NCBI GenBank assembly: GCA_017506865.1 | Contig: JAFCMP010000079.1 | Location: forward strand, 62,001 to 126,000 | DNA from: Tribonema minus | Taxonomy: Eukaryota; Sar; Xanthophyceae; Tribonematales; Tribonemataceae | Direction: 5' to 3' | DNA length: 64,000 bases | Shown: positions 12,401 to 21,642 of the stretch, one piece after another | How the letters are laid out: each line of letters starts with the position of its first letter | Position numbering within the stretch: position 1 is the stretch's first letter | The notes under the pieces: generated by a model | What the model was told of the DNA's origin: nothing | The model's database searches: none | The model's input: the letters and a program-made list of their open reading frames with translations, nothing else | Position numbers and translations under genes: made by a program

Positions 12401-13204
12401 GCTCTGAGGTAAGGTAGCTTTAGTCTCGTGTTCAGGGCAAGGTGTATTAGATATGACAACACACGTCGAGTCGTGCAGACTCTCCAGCTAGCACCATGAA
12501 GCTGTGATGGCTTGCTGCATACCAATCGGCTTTCTAAGGACGGACAACCAACGACGTAAGCGGGAGGGTGAGTGCAGGTGCAACGACTCAATGCAATACC
12601 TCACGACTGCCTGTGGTGGCAGTATTGACCGCTGCTGCAAGCCTCAACAGTTTCACTACGAACACCGTATGACTCACCTGGGCATCACCAGCGGAGACAG
12701 CAGTATTGGCACACAAAGACCCCCACAAACCACCATGTAGCCCACTCTCGTCAGATCCTTGTACACGCCGAAGTAGACTATGTACGCGAACACCGCTATC
12801 CAAACCACTCCATAACACAAGTTGAAGACCTCCCAGGCACGCTTGGCACTGTTGGTGACCGGATCCGCGAGCCTGTGGCAGGAGAGTCGGGCAGCAATGA
12901 TATGGACCGAGGCACGTAACCATAGGTGATTTTCGAGCGAGTACTATCCTGGACACAAGTAGATCAGCATGTTGCTTGTGAACGATCCGCAGCAACACAC
13001 CAGCACATGACTGTAGTGAACAAGAGCGCATTACGCGTGCGCTCACCAGCAGCTGCGCACAGAGGTGCTCTCAGTGACGAGACCGTCATCGCGCTTCTTG
13101 TGTCTGCCTGAATCTCGCTTTGTCATCGTTGTGTGAAGCACGAACAGCAGCCCGGCCAGCCCCGCCAGTATGGCGCACATGGTCTGCTCTATCGGACGAT
13201 CCAT
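9458..13204 (-). CDS. CPI1: Cycloeucalenol cycloisomerase (cyclopropyl-sterol isomerase)
   Basis: The enzyme opens the 9,19-cyclopropane ring of cycloeucalenol to obtusifoliol in cycloartenol-based sterol synthesis, in the ER membrane. Exons: 13204-13047, 12872-12678, an inferred 11-nt microexon 12533-12523, 12175-12094, 11613-11390, 10469-10343 and 9620-9458; total 319 residues. Family landmarks appear in order: [73 protein letters not shown], and [20 protein letters not shown]. Several membrane helices are evident. The first exon encodes an extra N-terminal hydrophobic segment (about 9-25) followed by a Lys/Arg-rich stretch. Exons 2 and 4 do not join in frame directly; the microexon encodes RKPID across its junctions and restores phase. 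A long C run precedes the last acceptor. The gene is divergent from IPK1, 115 bp away. The family is confident; the microexon is an inference. Confidence 0.88.
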
Positions 13205-13319
13205 CGTGCCAGCGCGCGTTGGTTTGATCTTCTTCTTCCTGTTTTGACGGGTGTTGAAGTTCCGATGACAGTTGAAGTTCGTGCTGAAGAGAAAGCTTGT
13301 GTGTAGACCAGATCAAGCA
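13205..13319. promoter_or_regulatory. Compact bidirectional promoter CPI1 / IPK1
   Basis: Only 115 bp separate the two divergent ATGs. The segment contains two copies of GTTGAAGTTC (about 13252-13280) and a pyrimidine-rich run TCTTCTTCTTCC. Unless 5' introns exist, transcription in both directions must start here. Confidence 0.45.
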
Positions 13320-15188
13320 ATGCCAAGCGGAGGCGGCCAGCAGGTGGCGGCGGTAATTGTGAGCGCAGCGGCAGCCGGGATTCTTGTTGCTTTACTGTTG
13401 TCCTGGAGGACTAGATCACGCAGACATCATGGAGGACCCCGCTTGGCGGGCGACGACGATGCCTGCGGCATTACTGGTCGATCCAGCGGTCAACAGTCGA
13501 CAGCCGTCGGTGCAACGCCTGCCAGTGCCGTCGCCGCCGCATCGGCGCCCACGCAACTGGATGTGGATGTCACGGAGTGGACCTATGTCGCTGAAGGCAA
13601 TGCGACCATAGTGTTGCGTCGCTGTCAGATAGCTTCTGCACCTGGCGTGTCCCTATGCGGCAGATCTATTCTGCGCATCAGCAAGACTCACGCTGCAGGC
13701 GAGGTGTCACCAGAGTCGCACCATGTCCAAACCGTGTGCGTCCCTCTGTTCGGCGCACAGTACATAGATGCTGGCGAGACTGTGCTGCTGGAGACGGAAA
13801 CAGTCAGAGAGCTGGAGGCGCAGATTGAGCACGCGCGACCGCCTGGCCGCTTGGCAGGCGTGTCAGCGTCCCCTGCTGTCAGGCTCGATGGCGATGGCAG
13901 CAAGAGCAGACACAGCAGCGGCGTTCTCGCCAGAGACCTCACCTCCATGTGGCTGCCGCGGCGCCCGTGTGCGTGCACTATGGCCTCCACACCCGCGCCG
14001 CAGTGTGCCGCCGCCAGCGGTGACAGCAACGCTGGTGCTTCACTTACACTTTCCCTGGAGATCAAGCCCAAGTGCGGCGTCATGCCACGCTCACTGCTGA
14101 TTCCCGCAGGCACCGGCAGGCAACTCAAGTACCGCATATCGCGCTTTGATGCGTTGCAGCGCTTCAAGCTAGGGACGGAGAGAGTGGCGGCAGCGGCGAC
14201 AGCCAGCAACGGCAGCGGCGATGGCAGCGTCGGCAGCGGCGTGCAGCTGGGGTGGGGCGTGATGGAGGCAGCGACAGCGTACTCGCCACCAGATATGTAC
14301 AGCGGCGATGCTGTCCGCATCGGTGCCGCTCTACACGCCCTCGTTGCGCGCCCCAACAACTATCTCAAGCTCTACAGCTGTGGCGCCGCCGTGCCGCTGG
14401 AAAAGAAGGCGGCACACGGAGAAACGGGCGATGGCGGCGGTGATAAGCCGCCGCAGCAGCAGCAGCAGCCGGAACCGCTGTCAGCCAAGGACAAGCTCAG
14501 CGCGGCCGCGTGGCACGTCCTCGGCATGGACGTGGACGCGCTGCTGGGCGCTGTCGCCGCCGTTCTCGAGCGCGAGCCGCTGCTGCAGCGCATTCACGCC
14601 CTGCAGCGCCTGGACGTGCTGGATGTCGCGGGCGCGCACATGGTCCATCAGCGCCTCGTCGCGCTGTGCGGCGGCGCCGACGGCGCAGCCGCGGAGGAGG
14701 TGCAGCGCGCGCTCATACGCGGCACGGGCTGGCGCCAGGACGCGGAGTGGTGCGCGCAGTGGCTGGAAGCCTGGAGGGGGGTGCTGTTTGTAGAGCACCC
14801 GGAGGACCTGAGCGCGGAGGAGCTGGACGCGCTGCATGCGCACGCGCGCGCGGCGGTGGAGCAGCTGACGCAGCAGCAGTGCTCGGTGCTGCTGGCTTTC
14901 TGGCACGTCGCGCAGGCCGCGGCGGACTGCAGCATCATGGTCACGCTCTCCGCCGCGCCGCGCGCGTGCGCAGCGGCGGACGTGGACGAGGTGCCGTTGC
15001 AAAGCGGGTGGTTTGCGGGGGAGGTGGAGGTAGCGGACGGCGCGGCTCGTCAACGGCGGCTGCTGTACTGCCTGAGTGCAATGGACACGGGACCGAAGCC
15101 CCCCACGCAGCTCAGCAAGCAGTGCAAAAGGGAGCCTCTGGTGTGGCAGTTCATAGCGACAGAGGAGGAGGCACAGTCTGACGCATAG
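13320..15188 (+). CDS. IPK1: Inositol-pentakisphosphate 2-kinase, membrane-anchored form
   Basis: Single-exon frame of 622 residues. IPK1 phosphorylates the 2-position of inositol pentakisphosphate to make phytic acid (InsP6). Family signatures are present in order: WTYVAEGNATIVLR (about 87-100) and SILRISK (116-122) in the nucleotide-binding lobe, LEIKPKCG (about 246-253), RISRFDALQRFK (272-283), YSPPDMYSGD (321-330), and NNYLKLYSCG (346-355). A later helical region ends DCSIMVTLS, then LLYCLSAMDTGPKPP, corresponding to the C-terminal metal-binding part. The ATG at 13320 is the first in frame; an upstream extension to 13272 would have to start at TTG. Unusual: residues 9-29 form a hydrophobic segment followed by RTRSRR, a likely signal anchor, which soluble IPK1 enzymes lack. 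Low-complexity insertions (Gly/Ser at 297-308, poly-Gln about 375) lengthen it relative to plant enzymes. Confidence 0.85.
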   Translation: MPSGGGQQVAAVIVSAAAAGILVALLLSWRTRSRRHHGGPRLAGDDDACGITGRSSGQQSTAVGATPASAVAAASAPTQLDVDVTEWTYVAEGNATIVLRRCQIASAPGVSLCGRSILRISKTHAAGEVSPESHHVQTVCVPLFGAQYIDAGETVLLETETVRELEAQIEHARPPGRLAGVSASPAVRLDGDGSKSRHSSGVLARDLTSMWLPRRPCACTMASTPAPQCAAASGDSNAGASLTLSLEIKPKCGVMPRSLLIPAGTGRQLKYRISRFDALQRFKLGTERVAAAATASNGSGDGSVGSGVQLGWGVMEAATAYSPPDMYSGDAVRIGAALHALVARPNNYLKLYSCGAAVPLEKKAAHGETGDGGGDKPPQQQQQPEPLSAKDKLSAAAWHVLGMDVDALLGAVAAVLEREPLLQRIHALQRLDVLDVAGAHMVHQRLVALCGGADGAAAEEVQRALIRGTGWRQDAEWCAQWLEAWRGVLFVEHPEDLSAEELDALHAHARAAVEQLTQQQCSVLLAFWHVAQAAADCSIMVTLSAAPRACAAADVDEVPLQSGWFAGEVEVADGAARQRRLLYCLSAMDTGPKPPTQLSKQCKREPLVWQFIATEEEAQSDA

Positions 15189-16389
15189 AAAATTTGGCCA
15201 CAGAGCCGCGGACTCTCGAGCAGGTGCTCTGAGAGGCACGCAATGTATGATACTGCGCTTTGTGTCAGGCATGTTCGTGGTAGTGATAGTTGTTAGAATA
15301 GGCAGCTCATGACATGCTGCCATGGAGCACTTGTTCCAACTTCGCTCAAGCGCTTTCCGCCTTCGCTTGCTGTTTTTGTTGGCAACTCAATAATTGGCAG
15401 TGTGCCATATGTAGCGAGAGGGACCGTTGAAAATGTTGTGTTTCTTATGTTGTGTGTTCTTATGCACCCCCAGAAAAATATTGCATCACGTGCTTTTGTT
15501 GACTTGCACATTCGGGGGGTGCTGGCCAGGTATTATGAGGTATGTAGGCGAGCAGGGCTGAGGATGTTGTGCCGCTTTGCTGCATGCAAGCAGACCAGTG
15601 CGCATCGTCTGTGTGTGCATATGCATTCTAGGATTCACTCCACATACTAGAATAATAGCCCTGCGGGCTGGGGGAGAGTCCTAGGGACGCAAGCAGATAG
15701 AGTGCACCACGGTGCTACAGAAAGCGACAAGAGTATTGTGTTTGCTCACAAGCTGTGGAAATTTGATGTCAGGGTTGTTGTATTGCAAACGGTGGAAAGC
15801 TAGCCATGCAGACAGGCACACCGTTGTCAATGCATGCACAGCAGGAAGAAGCAGGGGACACAGGAGGCGGCACATGTGACAATGTGTACAAATGCCCAGA
15901 AGCTGGTTGCAAAACAACACGGGAGCATAACCTTCCCCCTAAACTTGAGAGATTTATTGAAAGCGCAAATGTCAGCCACGCTGAGCTGCAGGTAAGCAGC
16001 CATTTTGTGTGCATGAAGGGCTGCGCGACTCCACTGAGTTCTGCAATGACTGCTCCACCGCTTGGTTATCGAAGGCATAACCACACACGACGCTGCTTCA
16101 TTGCACACTGCAGTTGTGTTTGTTGGCAAGCATGGCAAAGCAGGAGTTCACATAAGCAATGTAAACATTGCATGTCATGGTCAATGATACCACATTATGT
16201 AGCTTCAAGCGCATACACTGTCCAGAGGAATGCACTTACTCCATGCAGGTTTCTTGGCAGTGGCAGAAGTGTGCTAACACGTCCTGCTGTGCCAGCTTAG
16301 TCTGCGCCTTAGCTGCTCTCATACCACAAGATGCTGTTGACACTGTGCATCGTTGGTATCACCTGGCCTCATGAAGAATGCATTACCAG
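15189..16389. other. Gene-poor region; one possible orphan exon
   Basis: No recognisable gene. An open stretch at about 15806-15991 includes a Cys-containing segment (YKCPEAGCKTTREHNLPP) and ends at a good donor-like site CAG/GTAAGC. Its codon use is more AT-rich than in the neighbouring genes. It could be an exon or a transposon fragment, but I cannot connect it to anything. Confidence 0.3.
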
Positions 16390-16960
16390 GCACCTGCTGC
16401 CAGATGGCAGTCCAATGCTCACGAGTCGCCAAGTCAACCGAGCACAACTTGCTGCGTGCTCACTGCATACATGGCCCAGTTTGACAGCATGCACAGGCAG
16501 CTCCGCAAGCCTCGCATGTCGCATATGTCTTCAGCTGCAGTCAGCCCAAGGCAGTCACCATCGCAAACAGGTGGCAAGGACCGGCAATGGCAGTTCAATG
16601 CTCATGAGTCGCCAATTCACCCGACCGCGCCCTGATACGTACTCACTGCAAACACGGCCCAGTGTGACAGCAGGCACCGACAGCTCTGCAAGCCTCGCAT
16701 GTTGCACATGTCTTCAGATGCAGCCAGCCCGACTGATGGGTCGCCAAGTCAATCGATCGCAGTCTTCTGCCTGCTTACTGCCGTATTTGACAGCATGCGG
16801 CTCTGCAAGCCTCAGGCTTGTATGTTGAATCATGGCTCCAGCTTCAGCCAGCCAGGCCAGTCGCCATTGCGAACAGTTTGGCAAGCACCACACATGGAGG
16901 TTCATTCCTGACGAGTCGCCAAAACAACCGACCACAATTTGCTGCATATCTGCATGTCAC
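16390..16960. repeat. Degenerate long-period tandem repeat (about 180/140 bp units)
   Basis: At least three diverged copies share the block ATGCTCATGAGTCGCCAA, then CGGCCCAGTTTGACAGC, then CTCYGCAAGCCTCGCATG. Copies begin near 16418, 16600 and 16738, with a remnant near 16910. A plus-strand frame (16331-16828) stays open through the copies and gives a repeating peptide pattern (SRQVNR, then SSASLAC, then CLQ). No known domain is recognisable. Confidence 0.7.
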
Positions 16961-17633
16961 CTTGACCACCAGTGTCGTGCTCCTCCTGCTCTCGAGCAGC
17001 TTAACTGGTCTTTTCTGTAGCAGCCACACAACACGAAACGCTCCGTTTGTCAAGGCTTCCCACGCCATGGGTACAGCTTGCTCAACAGCTGCACTGGGTT
17101 TATGCTGGCAGACACGTGTAGCTGAGCCTTACCAAGCCACACCAAGTTGCTGCTTCCCCGCCATACCATGCGTTTTATTCGCCGAAATACTAGTCAGCGC
17201 CAGGACTCGGTGCCACACGTGGCTCAGCACTGCTTACCGTGAAGCAAGGACTGTTGCTGCACCTCACTCGGCAACAGTTCTCGCGTGCTGCGTTAGGGTG
17301 CCTTGCCTCGCTCGGCAGCTCCCACTGTGTTGCCACAGAGACTGTCCTCCGCGAGCTGTGCCGCACGGCTGCTCCTTCGTGCTGTGCGCGCCTACGCTTT
17401 GAACAAGTCTCACCACTTGTTACAGGCTCATGATCATCCTCTCCTCTGCACAGTCTCTGCTCTCCCTCTTCGCGTGTGAGCAGCGTGATGATTCATTGAT
17501 GCGACATGAAATACCGGCGATTATCAGCGGGCGTCAACGGTCGCGAGCGAGCGCAAGCGAGCGCGCGCCGTGCGCACGCCTTCTACTTCGTGCGCGGGGA
17601 CTTCGTGCGCGGGGACTAAGGGGATGGTGTTTA
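16961..17633. other. Spacer, no gene seen
   Basis: No supported gene. GC content rises sharply from about 17530. A 15-bp direct duplication (CTTCGTGCGCGGGGA) occurs at about 17587-17616. Confidence 0.35.
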
Positions 17634-17668
17634 AAGTTCAAGTATGTTTGTGCGCAAAACTTGAACTT
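17634..17668. other. Perfect 10-bp stem-loop
   Basis: AAGTTCAAGT at 17634-17643 is exactly complementary to ACTTGAACTT at 17659-17668, with a 15-nt loop. It sits just 5' of the Helitron-like remnant and may mark an element boundary, but I could not define termini. Confidence 0.6.
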
Positions 17669-17699
17669 CGAAACGAAACCACTGAACCAAGAAGCGAGC

Positions 17700-18830
17700 G
17701 CGCAGTGTCGGCGACAGTGGCAGTAGCAGTACGAGCGAGGCGCAGTGTCGGCGACAGCAGCAGTAACAGCAGCCGCGACGTGCAGCAGTAGCACTTCATC
17801 GTCCGTCGCATCAGAGCAGCAAGGTCGCAAGCGAAGAGGTGCAAAAGAGTGGCTAGTCGTGTCCACCGCGATAGAGCAGCGTGAGCAACAGGGTTGCTGT
17901 GGACCGTGCTAGGCGGCCCGGTCTATGTGAGGAGCAACAGCGCAACGTCAGCAACGGTCTGCTGTGACCGTGCTAGGCGGTCTGTGCGAGAAACACCAGA
18001 GCAACGTGAGCAACGTCTCGCTGCGCGCGTCGTGCTAGGCAGTCTGATGCTAATGCGCGAGAGATACCGCAGCAACGTGAGCAGCGACGTGTTGCAGATA
18101 GTGCCAGAGTGGCTTCTCATAGAGTAAACAACCCTTTTTGGACCAACGCGCAAATCTCACTCGACCGGCATTCAGTCCTGTGCCACAGTGATTTATCACG
18201 TGCGGACCCTCGAATTGCGCATGTGCAGTTGCTAAACGGGCAACCGGCTACAGGACAATCACCGGATGGGCTGCCACTACATGCAGATTTGCTCGAGAGT
18301 CCTCATGTTCTAGGGTTGGCAAAGGAGTGGTATGACATGACACATGACATGACACACATGACTATGACCATTTGTATTCCTACGAAGTCAAGTCTTGCCA
18401 CGTGTGTCATGGAGCTTGGCCACAGGAGACCTATGACGAGTGTCAGCAATCTATGCACAAGAATGCGAGCATTCATGCTCCTTTCGTTTGTCCTGCAGTT
18501 TTCATCTGTAGCGAATGCATAGGTCCATACAAATCCTACCGACAGCGCACATTATGCCAACAGTCTTCAGCGTTCATCACATGGTCCTTGAACCAGGTCC
18601 CCCTGAACTGTCAGAGCTCATATATTTGGAACAGCTACTACATAGTATGCATATGCTTACATGTACCCATGGTAAATGTGTATCGCCTTCCTGGCTCAGC
18701 CTGGTGGACAAGAAGGTTACGCAGGGCATGTCACAACGCTGGACAATACCAATGCAGTGCAACAGATGGCTCAGTCATTGCCCCACCATTTTGTATACAT
18801 AAATGTGTGCCTTGTGACGCTTTGCATTGT
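17700..18830 (+). mobile_element. Decayed Helitron-like Rep/helicase N-terminal region
   Basis: Translation in shifting plus-strand frames gives features typical of the N-terminal part of Helitron-type helicase polyproteins. There are repeated segments of the kind DRARRSVRETPEQREQRLA (about 17960-18020), then ANAREIPQQREQRRVAD (about 18050-18100). A Cys-rich piece CHVCHGAW follows (about 18395). Next comes GPPELSELIYLEQLL (about 18600-18645), whose continuation VYRLP / GGQEGYAGHVTTL appears in two other frames (about 18680-18740). The order matches the family, but at least three frameshifts and stops separate the pieces, so this is a dead copy. I see no Rep HUH motif or helicase domain in the window, so it is also truncated. 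Ends were not identified. Confidence 0.55.
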
Positions 18831-19476
18831 GCCGCCGTGGCCTGCTCACTGCAGCATGCTGTGCCATACGCTCTCAAATTGCCGTATCCTTCACAACAAA
18901 CCACAATGCTGCACTGCCTGTGCTTGACTGCAATGTCCTAGGAGCTGGGTGTTGCATGCCTGCTGATTTGGCGCTGGTGACGCATGACCTACAACAATTC
19001 CTGCTTGATTGACCGTAGGTTATGACCTACTGACCTACATGCCCGACACCCATCGCCGCATTCACCGCGGCTTGCCCTACTTGGATGAGGGTTTATGGTA
19101 TGACGCCCGACGTCGTAGATCATTCCCTTGTAATAATCCACAGCATCACACAAATGGTCTGCTGCAGATCTGTTGCATCATCATTATACCCAACAGTATT
19201 GTCTGTACCATGCACCAAACAGGATGAGAAACAGGCTTCTACTTCAGAAGTTATTGCGGTTTTGGGTCTTTTGCACGATGTGCAAACGGAGACCTAGTGA
19301 CATAAATACAAGTCCATACGTGACTTCGTCCCTAGGAACAGCGAGCAACAATGACTCACTCATGGAAGACGAGTCACGGAAATGACCACATACTGTATGT
19401 ACATACCTCATTTTTGTTCCTCACTTGTCTGATTAGAACAAGCCGTGTGACACAGAGAGAGCAACTAGTCAGCAAT
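18831..19476. other. Spacer upstream of Zn2Cys6 gene
   Basis: No recognisable coding sequence; further decayed element sequence and the promoter of the downstream gene are likely here. Confidence 0.35.
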
Positions 19477-21642
19477 ATGGCAAAGAGACCCAGATCACTA
19501 GATAGCGACGAGGCATCTGACAAAGGCATGGAACGCAAGGAGATGCAAGGCGTGCTGAAAAAGGCATGGTAAGCTGCCGGCTCGGCATCGGAAAAAGAAC
19601 ACAGCAAGTTGAACCCCGAGCTTTGCATGCTGGCGCAGCGGGTCACTGGCGGCGCTGTCGTAGGTCCTGCCGTTGCTTGTCACCGTACACCTTCAATATA
19701 GGGATGGTGCAGAAGTTGGGGCACTTCAGATTGGCATCAAAGTGTTCGAATCATTTTGTACTGGCGTCTCTAACATGATGAGTCCTTCTGATGACCTGAT
19801 GACCACATGCCCATCAACAGGTCGACCTTACTTAGCTCTATACTATGCATCTTCTTGTGGGCATTGCAAGCACTTTGTGTTCTGCACGTGTTGACGTCGG
19901 CGTTTGGTAACGAATCCTTGCAAGTGTGTACGTCGAGTGACCAAGCAGGTGTAACAGCATTCTGCAGACCATCTTATCTGACTCATGCATCATAATCTCC
20001 CACTGAAGGGTGGTGGCAGACACGGGATGCAAGGCACCTTGTACCATTTCCCAACATGCTGTCAGTTTCATCGCGTTCTCATGCACCTGTGTTCCATCTT
20101 CCACTCCCCTGTGAGCGCAGCATCTGGTGCGTGAAGGAGAAGCGGCGGTGCGGCGGCGGGCACCCCTGCGAGCAGTGCGTCGTGCGCGAGCGCGGCAACA
20201 AATGCGCGTACGAGCAAAGACGGAAGTCAGGACCCAAGTCCAGAGGAGGGGGCACCCTTCTCATGGTGCCCGTCTCGGCCGCCAGCAAAAACAGCAAGCC
20301 CCTGGCAAAAAAGGAGGACCTCGAGGAGTTGCGCTTGAAACGTGCGTCGCCGCTGCGCGGTCCCCCCCGTGAAGTTAAGCCCTGGTTCACCTCCACGGGG
20401 CTCATCCGCCAGAAGGCGCTGTACAAGCCCGACACGAGCCGCCTAGGCACAGCCGCGCCGGAGCCGTCATCCGGCGGGCGTGTGCTGCGCTCCAGCACGA
20501 CGCGCACGCTGCGGCGCAGCGACACGGGCGCCAGCGTCAGCACCAGCACCAGCAACCTGTCGTCGCAGGACAGCGTGTGCTCCGCGTGCGAGCGCCAGGC
20601 GCGCGCGGAGGTGCTCGGCAGCGGCGGCGACAGCGGCGGCGCGGCGGGCGACGCGCCGCGCGGCAGCGAAGAGGGCGACGCGCTCGCTGCGAAGCTCGCG
20701 CAGAGCTACGCGCTCGCGCGCGTGAAGCACGACCAGGAGGCTCTGCTGGAGGGCGATGGGGAGAGGAAGTCCGAGAGCAGCAGTGCTCCGACGGAGGTGT
20801 CTGAGGAGGAGGACAAAGAGGACGTGGGGCCGCCGCCCATGAAGCGCCCGCGGACGGCGGACATGGGCCTCGGCGAGGAGGAGGAGGTGGCGGCGGAGGC
20901 GGTGTCGTCGGCGGTGCGCAAGTGGCAGGAGCAGCAGGAGCGGCCGCAGCAGCAGCACGCGCCGGTGACGACGGTGCACAATGCGCTGCCGCCGCCGCTG
21001 CAGCCGCCGTCGCTCATGCAGCGCGAGTGCAGCAGCGGCGGCGCCAGCGCGCTCGACGAGGCGGCGCTGCTGCGCGAGCCGCTGCACGACGACGTTGACC
21101 TCTGCATCGGCACTGCGCAGAGCGCTCGGCTTACCGGCGGCGGCACTGCTGCCAACGGCAGCGATGGCGCGGACGCCACTGTGCCGGGCCCCATGTCGAC
21201 GGCGATCGAGGGCCTGCGCATCACAGCACCGCCGCGCGCGCGCTTCGACAGCGACATCCCCTCCATCGGCACGCCGTACAGCCTGGGCATGGGCGCGCCG
21301 GCATCGGACAGCGGCGGCCCGGAGTCGTTCGACCTCGCGCGCTGCTTCTCGGGCAACTCCATCGCGGGCGGCAACTCGCTGAGCGGCCTCGGCAGCGGCG
21401 GCGGCAACGGCATGTCGCTGTCGGTGGAGGAGCTGCCACCTGCGTCTATGACGCGCCAGCGCAGCCTCGATTCTGCTGTCGACAAGCTGGACGATGCGGA
21501 CCGCGAGGCAGCGCTCAGCCAGGGAGACGGGTTGGAGCGCGGGGGGCTCGCGCCGGCGCGCGACGCCTCTGCTGGCTTTGGCGGCGGTAATGGACACGAC
21601 CACAACGCGCCGGTCTGGTCCTTGTTCCAGCGCGTCAAATAG
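19477..21642 (+). CDS. Zn(II)2Cys6 (fungal-type) zinc-cluster transcription factor
   Basis: Two exons, 19477-19568 and 20121-21642, give 537 residues. Exon 1 ends KKA plus TG; the acceptor at 20120 adds C, completing a Cys codon. The result is C-x2-C-x6-C-x5-C-x2-C-x8-C (KACIWCVKEKRRC, then HPCEQC, then KCAY), a complete binuclear zinc cluster at residues about 30-60. Without this splice the first cysteine is missing, which supports the junction and the start at 19477. A basic linker (QRRKSGPKSRGG) follows, then a long low-complexity region rich in Ser, Gly, Ala and acidic residues with PPPMKRPR (about residue 275), a possible nuclear signal. No fungal middle-homology domain is seen. Zinc clusters of this class bind CGG-type DNA sites in fungi and occur in some algae and protists. 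The target genes are unknown. Confidence 0.8.

Noticed and set aside
13272..13319. N-terminal extension of IPK1 by 16 residues
   Set aside because: It would start at TTG; the first ATG in frame is 13320 and directly precedes the membrane segment.
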